A DNA stretch of 64,000 bases, from positions 24,288 through 88,287 of the forward strand of contig JARVGI010000009.1 in assembly GCA_029762625.1 (NCBI GenBank), in the 5' to 3' direction. Shown here in pieces: positions 26,257-34,532 of the stretch (its first letter is position 1; the number at the start of each line of letters is the position of its first letter). This DNA comes from Methanomicrobiaceae archaeon (GTDB lineage: Archaea > Halobacteriota > Methanomicrobia > Methanomicrobiales > Methanomicrobiaceae). The translations under genes and the position numbers were made by a program. The notes beneath the pieces were generated by a model, which had not been told where the DNA came from, searched no databases, and was given only the letters and a program-made list of their open reading frames with translations.

Positions 26257-27908
26257 TCACTCCCCGTGATACTTCGCGGCGATGGGCATCCTTCTCCCCG
26301 AGCCGAACACCTTGGGGGTCACTTTCAGGCCGGTGGCGAGCTGCCGGTGCTTGTACTCGTTCCGGTCCACCCGGCGCACCACCCAGTCCACCGTGGCCGG
26401 GTCGAATCCCCGCCCGGTGATCTCCGCAGGGGAATCCCCCTCGTCGATGTACGCGTTCAGGATGCCGTCGAGGGTCTCGTACTGGAGCAGCGTGTCCCGG
26501 TCGAGCTGGTCCGGCCTGAGCTCCGCGGAAGGCGCTTTCGTGAGGATCGCATCCGGTATCACGGGCGATCTCCGGTTGATTTCTTGCGCCAGCCGATAGA
26601 CCATCGTCTTCGGCACATCGGAGAAAACAGCGAGCCCGCCGGACATATCCCCGTAGAGGGTGCAGTAGCCCACTGCCAGCTCGCTCTTGTTGCCGGTCGA
26701 GAGGACAAGGTAGCCGTACTCGTTTGAGAGCGCCATGAGGATATTGCCCCGGATGCGTGCCTGAATGTTCTCGAAGGTGACGGTCACCTCACCCCTGCGA
26801 CCGATGGTGTCTGCGAGCATATCCACATAGGCATCATACACTGCGGTGATGGGGATCTCGAGGAACTCTATCCCGAGATTCGCAGCAAGCACGGCCGAAT
26901 CGCGTATGCTGCCCGCGGAGGAGTACGGCCCCGGCATGGTCACCCCCACCACCTGCCCAGGTCCCAGCGCCTCGACCGCAAGGCAGCAGACGACCGCCGA
27001 ATCGATCCCGCCTGGCAGGCCGATGACCACCCTCGAGAACCCGCATTTTTTGACGTAGTCCCGGAGACCGAGCATCAGCGCACCATGGATGCTCTCCACC
27101 TCGGCAAGCGTCCGGTACGGATGAGGAGGGGCCGGCCGATCCGTATCCACGGTTACCACCGCCTCCTCAAATGCCGGGAGCATTGCGATCGGTTCCCCCC
27201 TGCCATCAAGGCACATCGATCTCTCGTCGAAAATGAGCTCGTCATTCCCGCCGACCTGGTTGACGCTCAGGAAGGGGATGCCGTGCTTGCGGGCATGGCT
27301 CCGGTAGATAGTGAATCTCATGTGCTCTTTTCCGGCATGGAACGGCGAGGCGGAGATATTCACCAGCAGGTCCGCACCCATCCCGGCGAGAGTCGCCTGC
27401 GGGTCGGAAGGATAGAACCTCCTCGGCCAGAGCCGGGGATCGTTCCAGGCGTCCTCGCAGATCGAGACCCCGAGGATTCGGCCCCCGAAACCGGTCACGT
27501 CCACCGAGGGTGCCGGATCAAAATAGCGCACCTCGTCGAAGACATCGTACATCGGCAAAAGAGACGTGTGCTGGGTGAAAGGCACCGCGCCGTCGCGGAC
27601 CAGGAGTGCCGAGTTGTAGAGCCCCTTCCTGTCTCCTGCCCCGTGGGCCGGGGGACGCCGAAAAGGACACCGTTCTCGGGATAGTGTGTCGAGAGCTCCA
27701 GGACATCCCTCACCGCCCGATCCGCCCTTTCGATAAACCAACGACGTTCGAGGAGGTCGCGGGGAGGATATCCGACCAGGAAAAGTTCCGGAAAGATGAC
27801 AAGATCCGGCGCATCAACCCTGCACCGGTGCAGTGTCTCCTCTATCCGCGCCACGTTGCCGTCCATATCGCCGACAAACGGGTTGAGCGGGGCAAGAGTA
27901 ATCTTCAT
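26257..27908 (-). pseudogene. nadE: Glutamine-dependent NAD+ synthetase, frameshifted and damaged
   Basis: Two overlapping minus-strand frames together encode a full-length glutamine-dependent NAD synthetase. The first (start ATG 27908, good GGAGG site) gives the nitrilase-domain N-terminus MKITLAPLNPFVGDMDGN and FPELFLVGYPPRDLL. Continuity is lost between about 27660 and 27620, and the rest continues in another frame (KGLYNSALLVRDGAV ... GVSICEDAW ... to the end). A single missing base would explain it. Two further oddities support decay. The nitrilase lysine position reads Thr (QHTSLLPMYDVFDE, family usually has HKT/S). The ATP-binding SGGxDS loop reads PGGIDS. The downstream synthetase domain otherwise looks intact (LVLSTGNKSELAVGYCTLYGD). 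Confidence 0.75.
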
Positions 27909-28390
27909 TCGGGCATCCTCCGGGCGTGCAGGCTGCTCTCATCTTATTTCGGCAGGGGGCATAAATACCCCTATCTCCCCGCCTTGCTTCCAGAGAGTTG
28001 TATACCTGCCTGGCGAACGAGGCATGTCTGTTCATGGGTGAAAATCCTCCCGGTGCGTATCTCCATCATCCGTTCATCGGGGAGAGGGGATTACGACCAG
28101 ATATCCGCCAGGTCGCCCAGAAAAGATTAATCTTAAAATAAAATCAAGCAAAATACCTTGGTAGCGTTCCCGGCTCCGATGGTCAGGATCGTATCGTGCT
28201 TCCGGACTCGAGAATTATTCGTGGCTTGAGAGAGGGACTATTGCAGTTCGGAAGGATCAGAACGATGGGCGGAGGAACGTATTCTCTTGCAGATGGATGC
28301 TTTTGCCGGCCGCACAGGAGGCAATGGCACACCTGATAATTCACGGGAAAAGAGCGAGGTGCCTTCCGGATGAACCCGCACAGGATACAC
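27909..28390. other. Intergenic region upstream of fdhD
   Basis: No gene seen. At 28124-28133 lies the palindrome AGATTAATCT next to an A-rich stretch (CTTAAAATAAAATC, to about 28145) that could serve as the fdhD promoter, leaving a leader of more than 200 bases. I find no known molybdenum or tungsten riboswitch in it, though I could not fold it. Confidence 0.35.
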
Positions 28391-29179
28391 ATGAAAAACC
28401 ACACTGCCGCTTCAGGAACCGCCCTGACCCGGGACCACCGGATCATCGCGGTCCGGGAAGATGGCGCCGGGCCGGCCAACGTCCAGGTATGCATCGAAGA
28501 AACGGTCACTCTTTCCCTCAACGGGAGGCCGGTGATCACTCTCAAGATCACCCCCGCGGATCTGGAGAGTTTCGCCGTCGGGTTTCTCGTATGCGAGGGG
28601 TTGATTTCGGATCCATCCTGCATCGCTGCGGTGGAGATCGATCTCCCCATCATTGCGGTATCGGCCGATACTGACGCATGTGTTGGGAATGATCATCCCC
28701 TCGAAACCCGGAGCGCGGGCACCGGTATCAGGCACCCGCAGGAGATCGCGGGCCCGCCGCTCGGGAAGGGCATTACCATCGACAAGGCGGTCCTCTTCGA
28801 GGGAATCCGGCAGGTCCATGAGACCGCATCCGTCTGGCGGTCCACGGGTGGAACGCACTGCACCATCCTCGTGGATGCCGAAGGAACCATCCGGTCCTCG
28901 GCAGAGGATATCGGGCGGCACAGCTCGGTGGATAAAGCGGTGGGACACGCGATTCTCTCCGGCGTTACGCCGGGGGAGTGCTTTATGGTCTGCACCGGCA
29001 GGCTCCCGGGCGATATGGTGGCGAAGGCGTACCATGCAGGGATCTCCATTGTTGTCAGCAACAATGCCCCCTTTTCGTCGGGGATTGCCCTTGCCGAACG
29101 GATGGCTATCACGCTCGTGGGATTCGCCCGGCCGCCACGGATGAGCATCTACACGCATCCGGAGCGCATCCGTCTCTAG
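28391..29179 (+). CDS. fdhD: Formate dehydrogenase accessory sulfurtransferase FdhD
   Basis: Transfers sulfur from a cysteine desulfurase to the molybdenum/tungsten cofactor of formate dehydrogenase, which is essential for its activity. The protein has the ANVQVCIEETVTLSLNGRPV strand, the helix ADLESFAVGFLVCEGLI, SVWRSTGGTHCTILVD, EDIGRHSSVDKAVGHAI and RLPGDMVAKAYHAGISIVVSNNAPF. The conserved CxxC loop seen in many FdhD proteins is not evident. I place the start at ATG 28391; an in-frame ATG at 28370 is also possible. It is convergent with fdhB, about 300 bases away, consistent with serving that enzyme. Confidence 0.92.
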   Translation: MKNHTAASGTALTRDHRIIAVREDGAGPANVQVCIEETVTLSLNGRPVITLKITPADLESFAVGFLVCEGLISDPSCIAAVEIDLPIIAVSADTDACVGNDHPLETRSAGTGIRHPQEIAGPPLGKGITIDKAVLFEGIRQVHETASVWRSTGGTHCTILVDAEGTIRSSAEDIGRHSSVDKAVGHAILSGVTPGECFMVCTGRLPGDMVAKAYHAGISIVVSNNAPFSSGIALAERMAITLVGFARPPRMSIYTHPERIRL

Positions 29180-29485
29180 AAGAGGGCCTGATGGCTGCTG
29201 CACCTCCGCGCTGGTGTGCTGACCGGGGTGAGTATACACCAGCAGAGAAGGACGTGCCATCAATGCATCTACGGCGCCCCAATGCACGCCATACGCGAGG
29301 AGTTGCCATCGGATAAGCCGATCAAAAAAGTGTCTGGATTTGTTCAAATTCCGGGAAAGACCATATCCATGTAGATCTAGGCTGGAATTTCTGACACCTC
29401 GTAGTGCGAAATACATTCCGTAAATAATGGTTGTGCTGCAGAGGGTATCGCAATATCTGCCGGATGAATAGTTCTCAAAAAAAAA
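29180..29485. promoter_or_regulatory. Intergenic region between convergent fdhD and fdhB, with oligo-T terminator
   Basis: About 305 bases without a supported gene. At the right end, a run of nine A on the plus strand (29477-29485) is an oligo-T immediately after the fdhB stop on the minus strand, a typical archaeal intrinsic terminator. Nothing else recognised. Confidence 0.55.
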
Positions 29486-30640
29486 TTAGTTTGTATAGGG
29501 TGCTTTCCCGAGCTTGGGCTCAAATAACAGATCCCCTTCTGTGCGAATCGCATGGGAGAACAGGGCGAGCGGGATCTCCATCGGGCAGAGTTCCTCGCAC
29601 TGTCCGCAGTTCACGCAGGTGTCAGAGATATGGGCGAACCGACGCAGGTGGAACATCGGGTCGACCGGGAGTCCTCCACGCCGGATCATGCGTGAATCCT
29701 TCTGGAACTGCTCGGGGTCGGTGAAGCAGACCGGGCACTGGTCGATGCAGGAATAGCATTTGACACAGCGACCCGTTTCGCGTTCGATGGTACCCCAGAG
29801 ATCCTCGTTCAGGGCCGAAAAGTCGCGGTCACGCCATTTCTGCCCGAGTTTCTTCATGGCCCCCTCGACCTTCCCCCGTATCTCGATCCCTTTCGGGTTT
29901 GCGGGTTCGGTGGCGATGGCGCCGGCTGCCATGGCTTTCGCCATAAGGTCGGATCCTTTGTCGCTGCATACCTCGACGAAGGTTGCTCTGCCGGCCTTGT
30001 CCCCGATCACGCCCCAATTTCCGCAGGCGAGATCGGCTTCCCGCGGGACCTTGTACAGGCACCTGCGGCAGTTGGACCGGCGGCCGTAATCTTCTTCTTC
30101 GAGGTCGTCGATTGAAATACCCTTGTGCTCACCGTCCTTGGTGATGACGATGAACTGGCCTTTGTCGATCTCCTCCTTGACCACGTCATCGGGGTTGATC
30201 CCGAACTTCTCCTTGATCATCTTCCGGGCCGTCACAGGGCTGACCGTACCGCCGCAGTTAAGACCGATCAGCAGGATATTGTCAAGATTGACCGCATCTC
30301 GCCTCGCGAGCTCGATCAGTCCCATCAGATCACAGCCCTTGACCGCCATGGCGATCTTCTTGTCCTTCATATCCTCAAGATACGTCGCGACCAGCTTGGA
30401 GAGGAGCAGGGTTCCGGTGTGGAGGGATCCTGCGGTCTTGTTGAGTTCTTCCGGATCGGTGATTACGACCGGGACTGCATCATAGAGATCCACCCCTTTC
30501 TTCACGGCGAGGACCCCGTCCACCATTTTGTTCTCGAGAGCGAAGTGGAGGAGACCGGTCACCGCTCCCCCGCATTCCGCAGACTTCGCAATGTCTGCGT
30601 TGTTGGTCCAGGTGTAGAGCATATCGCCTTTTGCCACCAT
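29486..30640 (-). CDS. fdhB: F420-dependent formate dehydrogenase subunit beta
   Basis: Flavin and iron-sulfur subunit that passes electrons from FdhA to coenzyme F420 (FrhB/FdhB family), 384 residues. The N-terminal block SAECGGAVTGLLHFALENKMVDGVLAV is the F420/FAD-binding signature; the middle contains GRRSNCRRCLYKVPREADLACGNWGVIGDKAG. The C-terminus carries two [4Fe-4S] ferredoxin motifs, CVKCYSCIDQCPVC and CVNCGQCEELCPMEIP. The ATG (MVAKGD) lies one base beyond the fdhA stop, so fdhA-fdhB is an operon. Confidence 0.96.
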   Translation of the reverse strand: MVAKGDMLYTWTNNADIAKSAECGGAVTGLLHFALENKMVDGVLAVKKGVDLYDAVPVVITDPEELNKTAGSLHTGTLLLSKLVATYLEDMKDKKIAMAVKGCDLMGLIELARRDAVNLDNILLIGLNCGGTVSPVTARKMIKEKFGINPDDVVKEEIDKGQFIVITKDGEHKGISIDDLEEEDYGRRSNCRRCLYKVPREADLACGNWGVIGDKAGRATFVEVCSDKGSDLMAKAMAAGAIATEPANPKGIEIRGKVEGAMKKLGQKWRDRDFSALNEDLWGTIERETGRCVKCYSCIDQCPVCFTDPEQFQKDSRMIRRGGLPVDPMFHLRRFAHISDTCVNCGQCEELCPMEIPLALFSHAIRTEGDLLFEPKLGKAPYTN

Positions 30641-30641
30641 T

Positions 30642-32714
30642 TCACTTCGCCCCCTCGATCTTCTCGACCGCCACCGCACAGTGCTTGAGCTCCGGCATCT
30701 TGGACATCGGGTCGAGCGCGGTGTTGGTGAGTGCGTTGGCGCCGTTGGGGAAGTGCATGGTCATCATGAGGACGCCGGGCGCCACTTCGTCGGTGACCCG
30801 GGCAACAGGCAGCGACTCTCCGCGACGGCTGCGCAGTTTGATCTTCTCCCCGTTCTTAATCCCCAGTGTGTTTGCATCCTCGGTGTTGATCTGGACGTAC
30901 CCCTCGGGCACCTCGTAGTCGAGAATCTTGGACCGGCCGGTCTGGGTTCTCGTGTGATAGTGGAAGATCAACCTGCCGGTCATCAGGGTGAAGGGATACT
31001 CGGCATCGGCGACCTCGGCCGGAGGCCGGTACTCGATCCCGAAGAAGGCTCCGAGGCCGTCCGCGGCGGCGAACTTGCCCTGGTGCAGGATAGGTGTGCC
31101 CGGATGATCTTCGGCCGGACAGGGCCAGTGCACCGATTCAGGCTTTTCCATACGTGCGTAGGAGATCCCCGCCATGGAGGGAGTGCACCGGCGCACATCG
31201 TTCCAGATATCCTCCGGCGAGTTGAAGTCAAAGCCATTCAGGCCGAGCCTCTTTGCCAGTTCGACAAAGACCTGCCAGTCCTCCTTGGCATCGCCGGGGG
31301 GCTCGACTGCTTTCCTGATACGGTTGATGCGTCGTTCACCGCTTGTGAAGCAGCCGTCCTTCTCGGCGAAACATGCGCCGGGCAGGATCACATCGGCGTA
31401 CTGGGTTGTTTCGGTCGGGAAGATATCATGCACGACCAGGAAGTCCAGTTTCTCCAGCTGCCGCTTGACATGGTTCGAATTCGGGTACGAGACCGCCGGA
31501 TTCAACGCAAAGATGTACATCGCCTTGATGGGATCGCCGCACTCGTCGATCTGTTCGGTCAGGGCTGAGCCGTACCACGGGGGAAGGTCGGTGACGCCCC
31601 AGAGGCCCTCCATTTTATGCCGTATCTCGTCGACTTCGCACTTCTGGTAGCCGGAGTACACGTTCGGGTAGGCACCCATGTCGCAGGCACCCTGCACGTT
31701 GTTCTGGCCACGGAGCGGGTTGACGCCGACACCCGGACGTCCGATGTTGCCACAGAGCATCGAGAGGTTTCCGAGCGAACGCACGTTGTCTGTACCCGTG
31801 GTCAGTTCGGTGATGCCAAGACAGTAGATGATCACCGCATTCTTCGCCGCGGCGTACTTGCGTGCCATCTCTTTGACCGTCTCGGTCGGAACGCCGGTGA
31901 TGTTCTCGACATCCGCGTACTTCTCCACGGTCTGCTTCAGGTCCTCGAAGCCCTTCGTCCGGGACTCGATGAACTCTTTGTCATGCAGGCCCTCCTTGAT
32001 GATCCAGTACATCATCGAGTTGATGAGGGCGATGTGCGTCGAAGGGTTGAACCGGACCCACTGGTCGGCAAGCCGTGCGGTCGGGCTCAGCCTCGGGTCG
32101 ACGACCATAATCGGGATCCCCTTCAGCTTCGCCTGAGCGATTCTCCTGCCGGCGAGGGGGTGCGCTTCGACCGGATTCGAGCCCCAGATAAGGATAAAAT
32201 CTGAGTTCAGGACATCCTCGAACGGATTCGTCGCGGCACCCGAACCGAACGAGAGCGAGAGTCCGGCCACTGAAGGCCCGTGGCAGATCCGTGCGCAGTT
32301 GTCGATGTTGTTTGTCTTGAACGCCACGCGGGCCAACTTCTGCATGATGTAGCATTCCTCGTTCGGCGTCCGGCACGATACCTGGAATCCCAGAGATTTC
32401 GGCCCGTACTTCTCGTAGGTCTCTTTGAATTTCGAGGCGATAAGGTCAAGTGCCTCGTCCCAGCTCGCTTCCTCGAACTTCCCGTTCTTCTTGATCAGGG
32501 GTTTTGTCAGCCGGTCAGGGCTGTGAATATGCTCCCAGCACGTTGCGCCTTTCGGACAGAGCTTTCCCTCATTGATGGGGCTCCTGTGAAAGGGTGCCAC
32601 ACCGACCACCTTGTCGTCATTGACCACGAGGTTCAGGCCACATCCCACCCCGCAATAGGGGCAGGTGGTGGGCACGTATTTCAGCAGAGAATTGCTTTCA
32701 TTACTCATATGCAT
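30642..32714 (-). CDS. fdhA: Formate dehydrogenase subunit alpha (molybdopterin)
   Basis: Catalytic bis-pterin molybdenum or tungsten subunit that oxidises formate, 690 residues. The N-terminal [4Fe-4S] motif is CPYCGVGC ... KLCPKG, followed by NNIDNCARICHGPSVAGL. In the last motif the metal ligand is Cys (CHGPS), not selenocysteine. Further molybdopterin blocks: LIWGSNPVEAHPLAGRRI, VVDPRLSPTARLADQWVRFNP, GNIGRPGVGVNPLRGQNNVQG, and the C-terminal beta domain with MTGRLIFHYHTRTQTGRSKIL. ATG codons at 32714 and 32708 are both possible. No selenocysteine machinery is needed. Confidence 0.97.
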   Translation of the reverse strand: MHMSNESNSLLKYVPTTCPYCGVGCGLNLVVNDDKVVGVAPFHRSPINEGKLCPKGATCWEHIHSPDRLTKPLIKKNGKFEEASWDEALDLIASKFKETYEKYGPKSLGFQVSCRTPNEECYIMQKLARVAFKTNNIDNCARICHGPSVAGLSLSFGSGAATNPFEDVLNSDFILIWGSNPVEAHPLAGRRIAQAKLKGIPIMVVDPRLSPTARLADQWVRFNPSTHIALINSMMYWIIKEGLHDKEFIESRTKGFEDLKQTVEKYADVENITGVPTETVKEMARKYAAAKNAVIIYCLGITELTTGTDNVRSLGNLSMLCGNIGRPGVGVNPLRGQNNVQGACDMGAYPNVYSGYQKCEVDEIRHKMEGLWGVTDLPPWYGSALTEQIDECGDPIKAMYIFALNPAVSYPNSNHVKRQLEKLDFLVVHDIFPTETTQYADVILPGACFAEKDGCFTSGERRINRIRKAVEPPGDAKEDWQVFVELAKRLGLNGFDFNSPEDIWNDVRRCTPSMAGISYARMEKPESVHWPCPAEDHPGTPILHQGKFAAADGLGAFFGIEYRPPAEVADAEYPFTLMTGRLIFHYHTRTQTGRSKILDYEVPEGYVQINTEDANTLGIKNGEKIKLRSRRGESLPVARVTDEVAPGVLMMTMHFPNGANALTNTALDPMSKMPELKHCAVAVEKIEGAK

Positions 32715-32931
32715 TCACCATTTCCAGAACACCGCCATTATCAAGCGGAACTAATTAACTAACGTTAATTGTTAAAAGGTTACCATTAAATTATTTAAAC
32801 ATAGGGAAATGACCGATAGTATTATAAAGTATCCCGGGGTGTTCCGGGCCGGGTACACGGGTGTATAATTCAAAAGAGTTAATTCGATAGAATTGTTAGT
32901 ACATAGGTGTTAATTGGATGAGTGTTGCCTA
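32715..32931. promoter_or_regulatory. Divergent promoter region between fdhA and the FmdE gene
   Basis: AT-rich 217-base spacer. An inverted repeat AATTAAC-TAAC-GTTAATT sits at 32753-32770, upstream of fdhA. Two further GTTAATT copies lie at 32878-32884 and 32909-32915, near the FmdE start. TATA-like candidates are TTTAAATAATTTAA (about 32784-32797, minus) and GTATAATTC (about 32863-32871, plus). The repeats look like binding sites of one regulator acting on both directions; this is inference. Confidence 0.5.
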
Positions 32932-33567
32932 ATGATGACCGCAGAGAACGATTTATCAGCAATCATGGATTCACATTCTATCTCTCCAGTGATGAAAGGG
33001 CATTTTGACCGCTGCATCGACTTCCATACCTATCCGGCACCGGGCCTCCTTATCGGCGTATTCATGGTAGATTATGCGCTTGAGCTGCTCGGTGCTACGC
33101 CAGGGGAAAAACTCTACGCGGTGGCCGAGACATACAAGTGTGCGCCCGACCCGCTCCAGGTCATCCTGAACTGCACCTCCGGGAACCACCGTCTCCGCAT
33201 CATCCCGATAGGGAAATTCGCAATCACGCTCAATCGACCGTCCACAGAGGCCCACACCGACGGATTCCGGGTTTTTGTGGATGCCGACAAGATAGGCCGG
33301 TACCCGGTCCTCGCGGCATGGTTCAGAAACGAGCCTACCTTCAAAAAGCAGTCCATGGAACAACAACTGCTCGACGAAATTTTCACTGCGAAGCGGGATA
33401 TCCTCTCCGCCGAGAAAGTCCGCGTCGAGGTCACACCAAAGCAGAAATGGCAATCCGCGAAGTGCCCGATCTGTGGCGAGACGGTTCCCGGGGATATGCT
33501 CGAGGATGGCGTCTGCAGGGGATGCGGATCAATGACCTATTATCAGGCGGTTGAGGCGGTCGATTAA
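32932..33567 (+). CDS. FmdE-family protein with C-terminal zinc finger
   Basis: A 211-residue FmdE-type protein. FmdE was first found with molybdenum formylmethanofuran dehydrogenase, but its role is not settled. The N-terminal block CIDFHTYPAPGLLIGVFMVDYALELLG corresponds to the usual FHGHxCPG region, with the Cys replaced by Ala. The TSGNHRLRIIPIGKFAITL core follows. The C-terminal zinc ribbon is CPICGETVPGDMLEDGVCRGCG. It is divergent from fdhA and sits with molybdenum genes, suggesting a part in metal or pterin-enzyme handling. ATG codons at 32932 and 32935. Confidence 0.85.
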   Translation: MMTAENDLSAIMDSHSISPVMKGHFDRCIDFHTYPAPGLLIGVFMVDYALELLGATPGEKLYAVAETYKCAPDPLQVILNCTSGNHRLRIIPIGKFAITLNRPSTEAHTDGFRVFVDADKIGRYPVLAAWFRNEPTFKKQSMEQQLLDEIFTAKRDILSAEKVRVEVTPKQKWQSAKCPICGETVPGDMLEDGVCRGCGSMTYYQAVEAVD

Positions 33568-33604
33568 TCAGATAATCGCCCTCAGGTTCGGGGAGCGGCG
33601 AGAG

Positions 33605-34429
33605 ATGGACTCTTTACAACTTGTTCCAGTGGGGGTGATTCACTCCCCGATCTGGTCACGAAAAGAGATGCCGGCGCTCGGCGTGGACGGTGCGATCGAA
33701 ATTTTCCCGTCCTTTGCTGAAGCCCTGAAAGGCATCGAAAATCACTCTCATCTTCTTGTGATCGGCTGGATGCATGCCGCGGACCGCAGCGTCCGCAGGG
33801 CTGTTCCCAGAAAAATATCTCCCGACCTTCCCGAGAAAGGAGTGTTTGCCCTCAGGTCACCTGCCCGGCCAAACCCAATCTCCGTAACCGTGGTAGAGCT
33901 GCGCGAAGTGAACGAGGATCGAATGCTCGAGGTATCCTTTCTCGATCTCATCGAAGGGACACCTGTACTCGATCTCAAGCCCTATCAGCCGGGGACCGAT
34001 TGTGTATTCTCGGCAAGAAGCTTTGATCTCTCAAATAAAATTGGAAAAATTGCCCCGGAACGCTACCGGGAGGATCTCTCCCGGGCAGCAGTCGGATACC
34101 ATGGTGAGTACTGCCCAGCCGTCGCGGTCGCGGTACGGATGATGATTGCCGCCACGCATTCACTCGGTGGTGATCTACGAAGACCAGAAATTATCGTTTC
34201 CCTCGGGCCTGATCCCTGCATGAACGACGCCCTGATCGGCATAACCGGGGCACGGTTCGGAAACGGTCGGCTGATAATTCCTGACGATTGGCCCGGAACT
34301 TCGGTGTACACGATTTCAGGACCTAAAATAACGTTGGAATTCAGTATCGTATCAATTCCCTGCGAAATGACGCAGGTGAATGCCGCACGAGATGAGGAAT
34401 TATTCCTCCTCGAAGTTAAGAATAAATAA
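33605..34429 (+). CDS. TrmO-like domain fused to an FmdE-like domain
   Basis: Two-domain protein of 274 residues. Residues 1-145 are a TrmO/UPF0066 beta-barrel (GVIHSPIWSRKEMPALGVDGAIEIF, GIENHSHLLVIGWMHAA, KGVFALRSPARPNPISVTVVEL, VLDLKPYQPGTD), the family that methylates t6A37 of tRNA. Residues about 170-270 match FmdE (VGYHGEYCPAVAVAVRMMIAATHSLGG, LGPDPCMNDALIGITGARFGNGRLI), including HGxxCP and the second Cys. This FmdE half is more canonical than the stand-alone protein directly upstream. ATG 33605 is used because family similarity begins there. The two genes are 37 bases apart and probably co-transcribed. The fusion links tRNA-type methyltransferase and FmdE folds; the real substrate is unknown. 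Confidence 0.85.
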   Translation: MDSLQLVPVGVIHSPIWSRKEMPALGVDGAIEIFPSFAEALKGIENHSHLLVIGWMHAADRSVRRAVPRKISPDLPEKGVFALRSPARPNPISVTVVELREVNEDRMLEVSFLDLIEGTPVLDLKPYQPGTDCVFSARSFDLSNKIGKIAPERYREDLSRAAVGYHGEYCPAVAVAVRMMIAATHSLGGDLRRPEIIVSLGPDPCMNDALIGITGARFGNGRLIIPDDWPGTSVYTISGPKITLEFSIVSIPCEMTQVNAARDEELFLLEVKNK

Positions 34430-34532
34430 TTGATAATCTAAATTTGTCAATGGATGGTGGCAGAACTCTCCGGGCGAATTGCCGGCCCACACTTCCTGCA
34501 GGAGAACCACACGACGTTAAAGGTTTGATTGA

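Noticed and set aside
28124..28390. Molybdenum-cofactor riboswitch ahead of fdhD
   Set aside because: No recognisable motif; the known class is bacterial and I cannot fold the leader.
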